The notes under the pieces were generated by a model that saw only the letters and a list, made by a program, of their open reading frames with translations, did not search any database and was not told the DNA's origin. Made by a program: the position numbers and the translations under genes. From assembly GCA_018398765.1 (NCBI GenBank), contig JAHBMJ010000990.1:7501-37405 (forward strand): 29,905 nucleotides of DNA. The letters are read 5' to 3'. How positions within the stretch are numbered: the first letter of the stretch is position 1; the number at the start of each line of letters is the position of its first letter. The stretch comes from Chromera velia. Taxonomy: Eukaryota; Sar; Chromeraceae. Positions 10,177 through 21,000 of the stretch are shown piece by piece.

Positions 10177-10187
10177 TGTATGTGTAT

Positions 10188-10228
<41 letters not shown>

Positions 10229-10305
10229 TGTGTATGTGTCTATCGCTCTGTCTATCCGTCTGTCTGTCTGTATAGAAAAGGAGGGAGAAGAAGAAAAAAC
10301 ATATA

Positions 10306-10337
<32 letters not shown>

Positions 10338-10412
10338 TTCACCACACATACATATACACACACACACACATACACACACACACACATACATACACACTCA
10401 TACATACATACA
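10177..10412. repeat. TG, CTGT and CA microsatellites around an inverted CTATATG block
   Basis: A TG tract (about 10180-10232), a short CTGT tract, the sequence GGAGGGAGAAGAAG and AAACATATAGTCTG, a longer CTGT tract (about 10306-10337) and a CA tract (10345-10410) follow. The middle part is the reverse complement of the CAGACTATATG-TTTCTTCTTCTCCC block seen in the introns of both minus-strand genes. Confidence 0.75.
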
Positions 10413-10739
10413 CGTGCACGGATTTTTTCCATCTGGACGGGTGGTCAAAAGAAGAGATCCAACAAGTAGAGAGGGATTTTGTTCGTGTGAGTGCCGACTC
10501 GAAAAAGGGAACCCCAGAAAAAAAAATCAAAAAATAAAGGGAACTCCAGAAGAAGAAAGTGGCGAATGCTGAAGATAAACTCCTTCAAGTTGTAGAGGTC
10601 CCTAATATGCGAAAAGAAATGAAAAGAAACGAACTCGTTCAGATGGAAAGAATGTGGAAGTGCAAGGCCTGAAGCTCTGATACCCTTCCACTGAGAGCAT
10701 GCCAAAAGAGAAGAAAAAAATAGAAGAGAATGAAAGGAA

Positions 10740-10906
10740 GGCTCAGAATCTCTGTTTGTTTGTCTATGTGTGTCAGAGTCTGTCTTTATCTGCTTGTTTG
10801 TATGTCTGTTTGTCTGTCTGTCTGCCTACCTGTCTGTCTGAAAGAAAGGAAGCGATTCAGAAAAAGTAAAGTAAAACAAAGACGATATAGTCTGTCTGTC
10901 TGTCTA

Positions 10907-10945
<39 letters not shown>

Positions 10946-11014
10946 GTTTGTGTGTCTGTCTGTATGTATGTATATATATGTATGTGTGTGTGTATGTACA
11001 TATTATGTGTGGAT

Positions 11015-11055
<41 letters not shown>

Positions 11056-11140
11056 TGTGTGTGTGTATGTTTTAATGATAATACTTATATATAGGTGTGT
11101 GTGTGTGTATATATATATATATTTATGCTTAGTATATATG
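10740..11140. repeat. CTGT/TG/TATG microsatellite complex with inverted dispersed block
   Basis: CTGT tracts (about 10757-10850 and 10889-10960) flank GAAAGGAAGCGATTCAGAAA and GACGATATAGTCTG, the reverse complement of a block near 27019-27085 (ACATCGTC through CGCTTCCTTTC). TATG and TG tracts continue to about 11140. The open frame through this region is repeat translation only. Confidence 0.75.
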
Positions 11141-11580
11141 TCTAAAAGTATGTGTACTAGTGATATACTAGTGATTATATATATGAATGATGTTATCGAG
11201 GTTTGTATGTTATTCTAGTCTAAGATATTATTATATTACTTATATAAATATAAACAGTTGAGTATGGCATAGATCGGCTAATATGAGTGATAGTGAGTGA
11301 CTAAGATGAATCGGCCGTTGTAGAGTCTGAAAGTCCGAGACTCTGAGGACTGTATGTCAAATTTGAAATGAGTGATTTTATTAATACGAAGCAGACTGAA
11401 TTACTAGTCGAAATAAAAAGGGCTAGAAAAAATGATAATAAATTAAAGTAACATGAGTAATTAAACATGTAACGTCTAATAACGTCTAAGCTGTCTTGCT
11501 ATATTAAAAATGTAGAAAAGTCTGAAAAGATGATTGTTAATAATTGGACCTCTCTGAACCTAACTACCACTTAAAAGTTC

Positions 11581-11745
11581 AGGCCGCATTTTTAGATAAG
11601 CTTGAAAGTCTGTGCCGCAGGCGCGGATCATTTATGGTGTCTTGAAAGCCAAAGCCGCATATCTGGATGGTGTCTTGACTGTCTACGCCGCAGGCGTGGA
11701 CGGTCTCTTAAAAAAAGATGCCGTAGATAGAGATGATCTTGATTA
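11581..11745 (+). repeat. Degenerate ~33-bp tandem array, left arm of inverted pair
   Basis: Units start at 11601 (40 bp), 11641 (33 bp), 11674 (32 bp), 11706 (32 bp) and 11738 (partial). They share CTTGAAAGTCTG, then GCCGCAGGCG, then GGA and GGTGT. The first unit carries an insertion. The array has the same motif order as the reverse complement of 11984-12105. Confidence 0.6.
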
Positions 11746-11983
11746 TATTTTTTCAGGTGACACTTAGGTTCAGGGAGGTTAACAATTGATACTATTACAC
11801 ACCTATACATACCATAACAGTGATAACACACCATTATCTCACCATACAAATTCGAAGACAATTGAATTACATTCAATCGATTCAAATCTTGTAAAACATA
11901 AATTATTGACTTCGACACTATAAGCTACTTGAAACAGAAATGTTCAAGTTCATCCCGGGAATTATCTACGCATGCGACTTGGT

Positions 11984-12105
11984 CTTTCAAGAATTAATCC
12001 GCGCTAATCCGTGCTACAGAACTTTCAAGACACTGTCCGCGCTTGCGGTGCACAGTTTTAAGATATAGCCTGCACTTGCCGTGCGGATAAAACCTATCCG
12101 CGAGA
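11984..12105 (-). repeat. Degenerate ~33-bp tandem array, right arm of inverted pair
   Basis: Read on the minus strand, units begin CTTGAAAGTTCTG (from 12029) and CTTAAAACTGTGC (from 12062). They continue with ACCGCAAGCGCGGAC and AGTGT, matching the left-arm consensus. Unit spacing is 38 and 33 bp. Together with 11581-11745 this gives inverted terminal arrays around a ~240-bp AT-rich centre, a layout typical of foldback-type transposons. Confidence 0.5.
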
Positions 12106-12705
12106 GTGACTTCAAATTTAAGTGGTTTGTAGTGTCAGGGGGGTGAAATTATTCTACGAAGTCTTTCAGATTTTTTTAAAAAGATAATATTTTGAGATAT
12201 ATATTACGTTGATAAATCTTGATGAATTCAAAATGTTATTCCCCCCCCCTGCCCCCCCCTAAAATCTTGATGATAAGTGTGTGTGGATGTTTTTTTTTTG
12301 TGTGGTGACTGAGAGGAAGGGCATTTTTTCTGGGGGCGGGGGGGGCCTTTCGGGCCCCGCCGCCCGCCAGGCGGCCAGGGCCGGCTACGTGCTACCCCGA
12401 GCGCGCGGCGGCGGCGGCGGCGGCACGAGTGGGGTGCGGGGCCCAACAAACCATCGCTGCATGCAGCTGGGAGGCCGCTGTTAATTCTCACGTCTGAGTC
12501 TCTTCGCAGGTTTGGTTCTCAGAAACATGCAAGAAACTTACATAGTAATGTACACGGTCGAGATTCTGCACGTCAGGACGAATCCGTGTATTCTGGACTG
12601 AGGCGCAAAGTTCTTTGATTTGCTGTACGTTTATTCTGCTCCTTTCATTTTTTTGAGACACGACCTATTCCGGAGGAGTACTTCAGCGCGCATTCTCACT
12701 GAAGA
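12106..12705 (+). promoter_or_regulatory. Upstream region of the SAC3-domain gene, with GC-rich island
   Basis: The 600 bases before the start codon contain a C run and a T run (12241-12299). They are followed by a GC-rich island (about 12330-12460) with GGCCTTTCGGGCC, capable of a hairpin, and a GGC triplet run near 12405-12424. Its position 250-370 bases before the start fits a CpG-type promoter or 5' untranslated region. I found no confident TATA box or initiator, so the regulatory role is inferred from position only. Confidence 0.35.
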
Positions 12706-15700
12706 ATGGCAGACCAAGCCCCGGGGAATCCGTTTGCAGGACCTCCCCAAGGTGGCAGGCCCCCCGGGAGACGTCCTCCAACTGCCCAAGCTTCTGGAGG
12801 AAGTAAGTTTTTTGTTTTTGTTCCTGTCAGTCTGCACACAGATTTCGACGACCGATTTGCATTCCCGTCCTCTCACTGCAGGAGGAAACACTGGGGGCAG
12901 ACCACCACCTCGTACTGGAGGCACACGGTGAGCTGATAGGTTTCAGATTGCTCTATGGGATTCGTTTCTTCGAGATGCTAAAGCAGGACACCATTTCCAG
13001 TTGTTGTGCTACCCTAGTTTTGAATTTGTGTGGTTTGCCCTTTCCCCTGTTTGCAGAAACTCAGGAGGAGCCAACACAGGCCAAGGAGGAAACCGCCCTC
13101 CCAACGCAGGCCGCTCTGTTTCCCCAAAATATCCCAAAGCAAAGGGGAAGGCAAAAATTCGACCCAGACACCCAAACGCAAACGCTCAACAGAGACCTCC
13201 GCCTCCGCCAAACGCCTTCGAGCAGGGCTACAGACCTGAAGGAGCTCCTGACATGGCAGAAGTCCAAGCACACATCGATGCCAGCCACGCATCAGCTGTG
13301 TCGGGTAACCCCGGTGTTCACCTGCAGCCCCGACCGCAATTCCCCCGAGGCCCGCATTTCAATACTCCACAACCTCCTCCCCGTCCGAGTGCGTACCTGC
13401 CTCCAGGTCAAGATGGGAATTTCGGAGGAGGTCCGGGGAATTTTGACGGCCATGGGGGAGGGTGGCGAGCTCCTGCTCCTTCTGCCCATGGTCGCGGAGG
13501 GTCCCCGAATCGAAATCAGGAAAGAGGAAAGGTCGGAGGACTGAATCTGATGAAAGCAAACCCAAAGATGAGACCGCCCCGCGGAACTGCGCGTCCAAAG
13601 TCCCCTGTCCCGACTGGTCCCTCGAGGGGACCCCCGGTACTCACGCCAAACCCCCAATTCAGAGCGCGGGGAAATATGGGGGGAGACGGGGGCAGCAGTG
13701 CGGCAAGCTCCGGAGGTGCAGGAGGGAATGCAGGAATGAGGGGGAGTGGGTGGCCTGGGAGATCTCGGCCCGGACATCCGGGAGGGGGACCGTCAGTCCA
13801 CACAGGGGGGGGATCTTCTTCCGCTGCGGCTGCTGCTGCCCCTGGGGACCCTGAGGCCCTTCCCGTGAACCCTTTCCCGCAGCCGCCGCCGCCCATCTTC
13901 ACCGCCGCAGGATCAGTCGATGATGTCAGCCGACTGACTCACTCACTGAGCTCAGCCTTTTTTCAAGCTAGGCAGATGACGAGAGGGAAGAGAGGAGAGG
14001 AGAGGAGACCGTCTCCCTCTTTGTTCGCTGAGATGGATGCATGGACTTTTTTTTTTGCACCTCCTGTCTGCCTTGCTGCCTCTCAATCGATCTCCTTGCT
14101 TCTCTCCACTTAAGCTTCCTTTCCGACGAAGTGATGCAGGTTTAGGGTCGTACAGACAGACGGACAGACAGATAGACAGAGAGACCGACAGAGAGGAGCT
14201 GAAAGGGGCAACATTCCTTCTGAAGAAGAAGAATTTGCTCTTCTATTTTGCAGCAGCACTTTCATGTCCTGTCCTGCTGTCTGTCTGCCCTGCAGATGCA
14301 GCTGGAGCCGTCACCAGTGGGTACAGGGGAGGAGACAAACCCTGCGCTGTTCCCTACCGAACTTCAAAACGGACAACCAGGACCATCTGCTCAGGTGGGA
14401 CTCTCGTGGAAGTCACGGTGCTGTCTGCCTGTTGGTGATTCGTTTCCTTGTTCAACTTTCACTCAGAGGAGACGATTTCTTTCAGCTTTGTTTCTTTGCT
14501 CTTACCTCCCCTGTTTCCTTGCTTGCTGCCGTTCCTTCCTGCCTTTCTTCCTTTCGTTTGTTCGTTCCTTCCTCTCCTTCTATTCCAGAGATGGTAAAAG
14601 GGGCCATATTTCAAGTCACGCCACAGACAGAGGGACGAACTGCAGAGCGGAACTCGGAGTGCCTGTTGATTCGGCCCTCAATTTGTCATGAAGCCTTGCG
14701 CTGATCGATGCGATTCTTTCTCTCTCTCTGCCTCTGTGCCTCACTCATTTTCTTCACAGGAGGACCCCATAGCTCCAGGGCTCAGCGCGCAAGAGCAACC
14801 GTCAGGAGTCGGCAGCAGCTCCTCCGGGGCGAGTCATAGCGCTTGGTCAGTCGAAAGAGGGTGGAACCTTTAACCGTTTGAGATGTCTTCCCCGTTTGTT
14901 TGGTGTAAACGTACAGCAACGAAGGCTTCCCCCGCCAAACATACTTCTGCCTGCTGTCTTTTGCTCGCTTCCCCTGCAGGCCAGGACTTATCTCTCAAGA
15001 CCCAGCAGTAGGGCCAGGGGCTGCTAGTGCCGCTGCTGGAGGGTTCAATATGGCTGGCCCACGTTACATGGGGGGGACGGGTGGGAGCGCCCCTTCGGCG
15101 AGTTTCAACCTGGCTTCCCAAGGCCTGCTGGAAGGGAGCGGGGGTGCGAGTGCCTCTGGCGGGGGTATCGGTCAGACTGGTCCTGGCCCCTCGTTGGGGG
15201 GAGGGGGTGGAAGTCCTGTTCCGACTGGTGGTGGTCTGACTGGTCCAGGTCATGTGGGGGGGGGAGGGGGTGTGAGTGCCGGTGTCAGTCGTGGCACCTC
15301 GAGTGGGTCAACGTCTCTGTTCCGCCAGCAGAACAGGCTGCCCCCTCTCATCTCGAGTAGAGTGGCGGCACAGATGAGCAGTTCATGTCCGCGTGTGTGG
15401 AGAGAGGAGATGCGGTTGTCAGATGAGGCAGCCAACCAGAAGGCAGAAGAGTTCGGTTTGAAGTTGATGCAAGCCGATTTCGAGAATTTTGAGAAAGACC
15501 GAAGTTGGGATGCGGCGATGGGTATCCCCCTTCCAGAGCTCATTCCTGAGCACGGAAACAGAACCAAGAGGGTCCCTCCCCGTCTACCTGAGACACCCCA
15601 AGGAATCAGGAAACCTCACCACTCTCAAAAGAATCCGGTTGTGAAAGACGAGGCACGGGAACCTCAAGTGAGGGGGGGAGACGTTGAGGTCGTCAGGGCG

Positions 15701-18031
15701 ATGATTTCCGAACACGAGTGGCTGGAGGGGCTCGGGCTGCCCAAACCAGTACCTGCACATCCGTCAGTTGGATGTTCTCTCTGTTCATTTTTTCTTTTTT
15801 GTACGTTTTCGCTTGAGTAGGCTGACTTCCCCTGAATTCATACTCCTTGATGGATTTGTGTATCTTCGGGCATATCTTCTTCGTGGTTCAAGTGTGCTCT
15901 TCTCTGCTTCCTGCCTTTGCTACTTCGACTGTGTTGCGTTTCTGTTTCTCTTTGTCTGTTGGTTTCCCGACCCGGCAACTTTCTCTTGTTTCTCCACTGT
16001 GGACTACTGCTACATGCGTTTCGCTTTATAAAGGCACAACATGGACGTCTTGCTGCTTCTTTCTCACGCAGTCCGAGAAACTTGAAACCACACATTTGAC
16101 TCGCCTCTTTCTTTTGTTTTCTTTCTGGACGCAGGCTGGAGAAAAAGAGAAATGCGGGCATCCAGAAGGAGTGGTGTATGTCGAGATTTACCCGGGCTGT
16201 AGGTGCAGACTTGATGGGTATGAGGGAAGATCAGGAACCAGACACCCAGCGGCCCGTGAGGTCTTTGAACTGGTGTAGGATCACCATCGACTGGATGCTG
16301 CGGCATGTTCTGGACTATGACCAGTACAAGGAGCCCGAGTTCACGTTCGAACGAGACCAGACTTACGAGGACATCTACGGGTACCTGCGAGATCGGATGC
16401 GTGCGTGCTTGCAGGACATGAAAAGGCAGTCCGGCAGCTTCACTTCCAGGGCAGCACAGGAATGCCGTGAGATCGCGTTGCGCTTCGCCATCCTCTCGGA
16501 TGAGTTCCTGTGTTTCACCAATAGTGAAGCAAAGAACAGAAAACAAACGATCGACCGGATCTTCGAGGCCGTCTCTGCTCTGAAGGACATGTATGCAAAG
16601 ACAGAGAGACACTTCGAGGCCAACCCGCACGACGACCGGACGAACCCGTTGATGTGGGAGTCTCCCTTCCAAGCAGAGATGTTCTCGTACTTCATCATCC
16701 TCTCGTGCTCCTCGGTCGTCTCGGTCCGTTCGTTGGTGCATGTCCTCTCCTCCCTCTCCGTCCCACAGTCATTTCAGGATATGCGCGTGTTGGCATCTCC
16801 CTGATTTATTCACCATTCGTCTGACCATTCTCTCCCTGTTCCCCTCGCTCTCCCGCGCGTATTCGAGCATCTCCTTCACCTTACCTTCACGTGTCGATCC
16901 TTGAAAAACTTCTGTCTGTCTCTGGCCGCTGCATCGTTTTCTCTTTTGTGTTATCCCTCTCATCTCTCATTTTCTTGCTCTCAGTCTCAATGAATGTGAT
17001 CTCTCTGTCTTCCTCCCCGACTTTTCTTACTTTCCTTCCTCCTTCCTTCCTCTCAGTGGATGGATAATTACCAACGAGTCCCCGAGAGACTGCGCAACCA
17101 CCCGCGCATCATCTTCGCGAACCTGGCCTGCCGAGCCGTCCTCACGCAGAACTTCGCCCTGTTCATGCGGCTCCTCAAGGCGACAGACGTCCTCACAGCG
17201 TGCTGCATGGGGGTGGTGGCGGCCAACGTCCGGTCAGTCAATCGTGCCGATCGATCGATCGATCGATCGATCAGTGGGTGTCTGGGGCAAGCTCGTGCAC
17301 GGAGGGTGGGTGTTGTAAACGTGTTGCGAAGGCAGACGGACGAGCCGTCGAAATGCCTAGTGGACTGTCTTGCTGATTTCAAACTGACTGACAGAGAGAT
17401 GGACAAAAGAAACGAAGTCGCCATCCGTGTGGGATACGGAGAAAATGGCAGAAACGACTTCAGCGGAAATCAGGGCAGCCTGGTGATCGATGCAATGGGT
17501 GAAGTCCGATTTCGAGGGGTGCAATACTGAGGAGCCGAACTCATTCAAGAAAGGCTCAGAGCTGTACAGAAAGAGAAGGAAGAAAGTAAGGGCGGGGAGT
17601 TCTGCGTGAAGACTGCGATGAAAGAGGAAAGAGAGGGAATTCTTCTCGATGAAGTGAGAGAAGCAATGTGGAGGAAGATGAAATGGAGACAGACAGAGAC
17701 GGTGGACAACAGACACGTCTTTCCTTGCCCAGAATAAGATTCTTTGATTGATTTTGTTTTTTTGTCTGCAGTTTCAAGTTTCTCAATTGGCTGACCAGAG
17801 CGGGTTCGAACAATTTGCACAAAGAACTTCGCATCACGCTCTCAAAGCTGACGGAAGTTCTCTACCTGGACCACAACTCTCACGTGCTCGAGTTTCTCAA
17901 GAAAGCGAAGGAGATGGAGCACATCGATGCCGTGGAATTCTTGTCCTTGCCACACGTCCACGAAGGAGCGAAGTCAGTCGACGAGAGGAGAGAGGCGCAG
18001 AAATGCATTCTCGTGATAGATCGATCTCTCT

Positions 18032-18078
<47 letters not shown>

Positions 18079-21000
18079 GAAAGAGAGAGAGAGACATAAA
18101 TCGGGAAACGGGGAGCACCAAGCAAATGTACAGCGTGAATCAACAACCGCGCGAGAAAAAGAGAGGTAACAGGCAAGCAAAGAGCCAGAGATCCAAGAAA
18201 AGAGAGGACGAGGTCGACTTCCATGTACAATCATCGGGTCTTTCGATCAGAGGCGCCGATGAACGTTTTGTTTGCCTTTGCTCTTTTCATTTCGTCTCCT
18301 CCTGTGTAAACGAATGCAGGTCGATGGTCGATTTTGAGCAGATGAACATGGATGACAGCAACAGATACAAGACAAGGGTGGCATTGAAGGCAGGTACCAT
18401 CGGTGCAAAGAACAGAGACATCAAAAAAGGAGAGCGATACCCGAGTCGATGGATCCGCCGGCTTCTGCTGGAGAATGAGCAGTCGCGACTTGAGGTCATT
18501 CAGGTGGTCGCTGTAGCTCCAGTTAATCTGATCACCCCTCCATTTCCCCCCCCTTTCCATGCGTTCTCACTTTCAGTCGGCCTGTCCGTCTAGAATGCAT
18601 TTGATTGGCTGCAGACTTTCCTTGAAGGGTTCGACTCTGCTCCCCATCTTCGCTTTTGTGCGTCTTCAAAAGCTTGTGAAAGTTGTTTGTGCAAAGTCTG
18701 CTGCTTTGATTCTCGGACAGAAGGTCACAAAAGTTGCTTTGGACTCTTTTTTTTTGTTTGTCACATTTCTCCTCCTCCCTTTCTCTTCCCCCCCCCCCTT
18801 CATTCTGCATGTGAGTGCGTGCAGCTGGTCGACCCGGACCCAGAAGTCCCTGTCAAGGTCCCCGACCGGCCTATCGTTCGGACCATGCTCGCCCTCGCAA
18901 GCCCGCCCGCACTGGCAGATCGTCCGAGGGTCCAACTGCCACCCATCCCACCTCCCGTCGTCCCCAAGATTTCCCAACTGCCTCCCGTTCCCCCAAAAGC
19001 CAGGCCCGAGGAGCAGCCGTCTCGTCCCCCTGCCCCCTTTTTTCCACCCATCAGGCCCAAACCCGAATCCCAACCGAAACCCGATCAGGCCTCTGGCAGT
19101 GCGCCCGCTGCGGCCCCTCCCGACTCGGTGGGAGTTTTCCAGCCCAAAAATCCCCAACCAACTCCGCTCTTTCGTCCGCCTCCCAAAGTTGAGGTTGGCG
19201 AACAACCGACTTCGCCGCCTAGCATCTTCCAGCCACGACCCCCTCAGCCCCGGCCTGTGTTTCAGCCAGAGCAACCTCGTGTCAACCGCGCAGATTCAGG
19301 AGTAGTGGACGCAGGAACCAAAAGGTTTCCACTCTTGAAGATCGACACCAGTGTTGTCAACGGGGGGCTCCCGAGTAGGCGCGTCTCTACTGAACAACAA
19401 CCGCGGCAGCAGTCTTCCTCTGTATCTGTCTCAGCAGCTGGGGGTTTGAGCTTTCCTTTTGCTCACATTCCTCTTGACGATGAGAGACGGGCTTTGATGG
19501 AAGGCGGGGAGGGGTCTGAGGAGGCGGAGGAGGAACCGGTGACGGATCTCTGGTTTGAGGGTGAGTCAGGCATTGGCAGGCAGGCGTGTTTTCTGTCGAG
19601 GCTTTCTTCTTTTCCTTCCTTTACTTCTCTCCTCATCGCGCCTGTTCTTCCGGCCTCAACGATGGCTGGTCGTTTGAACGTGCCTCAAATAAGCTTCTTG
19701 GTTCTCTTTTTTGCAGTAATTTTTCATTTTTGCTTCTCCATTCTTGCTGGAATGTTTTTCCTACTTTCAGATGAGGAAGAGTTGGGGGAGTACGTCGAGC
19801 CACCAGCAACTCCCCTCAAAGAGGTCTCCAGAAAGACACACCAGGATGCCCCCACAGCCGAGACCCCCGTAGGTGAGAGGACACTGCTGGGAGCTAAGCA
19901 GACAGGGCGAGAGGATGAGAGTATGGGTGTAGGAGACGAAAGGGAATCTGAAGGCGAGGAGGAAGAAGTTCGCCGTCTTGGGGGGGGGCCGATCCCCAAG
20001 AGACACAGGCCGCCGTCTGCCGAGGCCTGCCTGGTGCAAGAAGCGGCGGCCGAGGGGGAGAAGAGGGACGAGGCCGCGAAGAAATCGAAAAACGAGGATG
20101 AGAGGGGGAAAGAAGGGGCGATGGAGGAGGAGGATGACTACGACAGTTACCACGTGGACTATGTGGATGATGAGGCGCCTGTTGTGAGATGGGGAAGGGG
20201 GGGGATTCCGTCGTTTGGAGTAGCATCTGGGCATCTGAGGGTGGAGGAGGACATGGAAGCGATAGTGAAGCAGAGGGTGAAGGAGGCTCTGGACAGCCAA
20301 ATGGGGAGAATCTTTGCAGGGAAATTCGCTGTGAGTCACTCGAAAAGATGAGGTGAATGCTTGGGTGTCAAAATTATCTCCATCTTTCCTCTATCTCATC
20401 TTTTTTGTTTGTCTGAGGATCCCTCCTTCATTCATCCCATTCCGTTGAAGCCTTTGAACTTTCATTTGTGTCTGGATGGCTGTCATGCATGCACCCTTTC
20501 TTTTTTTCTTCTTCCCGTGCCTCACTTGGTTGTTTCTCCTTCTATCATGGTCGTGCGGTCTCTTTCTCTTTTGTGTTGCTGACTGCTTGATTGTCCGCTC
20601 CTGATGTTTTGTTGCCGCATTCCTTCTGCGATGTTTTGTTTGTCGCTGCAGAAATACAACACGCTGAAAAAGGCCTTCAGCTTTACGGACAACTTGCCCT
20701 GTCCCGACGCCTCGAGGGAGAAGGCGGAGGCGTTCTGGAGGGGCAAGTTGATTCCTCAGCCGACTAGGGGTCAACTAGTAAATGCCTTCAACAGGGGTCT
20801 GCTCGGATTCGAGTATGGTCTGGTGTTTTACTTTCCAGAAGACACCATGCACAAAGAACTGCAGACACTTGCAGGCCCCCCCCCTGTAGGACAGGTTTGC
20901 CCTGTCGAGTTGGAGAGAGACAGAGTGGCAAGGTGGATGGAGAGATTCAAAGCAGCGTTCGCCCCTGAGCCGCTGGCTGCGGTCAGCTGGCTCCGTCAGA

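Larger units (their letters stand above)
16135..18503 (+). other. SAC3/GANP domain-coding exons (exons 7-10)
   Basis: Exon 7 encodes the domain's N-terminal half. MSRFTRAVGADL is followed by RSLNWCRITIDWMLRHVLDY, then the signature-like IYGYLRDRMRACLQDMKRQS, matching the family's usual YDFIRDRTRAIRxDLxxQ pattern. Exon 8 supplies PRIIFANLACRAVLTQNFAL and exon 9 KFLNWLTRAGSNNL. Exon 10 encodes the end (RYKTRVALKAG onward). Introns between them are 333-539 bases and carry a GATC tract (17249-17270) and a CT/CA/GA microsatellite (18028-18097). Confidence 0.75.

Noticed and set aside
16064-16741. Minus-strand frame of 225 residues opposite the SAC3 domain
   Set aside because: It is antisense to a phase-consistent exon with clear family motifs, so it is a codon-bias shadow.
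18600-18660. Possible tRNA because of GGGTTCGACTC near 18626
   Set aside because: No A box at the right distance and no acceptor stem or cloverleaf can be drawn. It lies in intron 10.
18666-19274. Minus-strand frame of 202 residues opposite exon 11
   Set aside because: It is a Gly/Arg-rich mirror of a Pro-rich coding exon on the plus strand.
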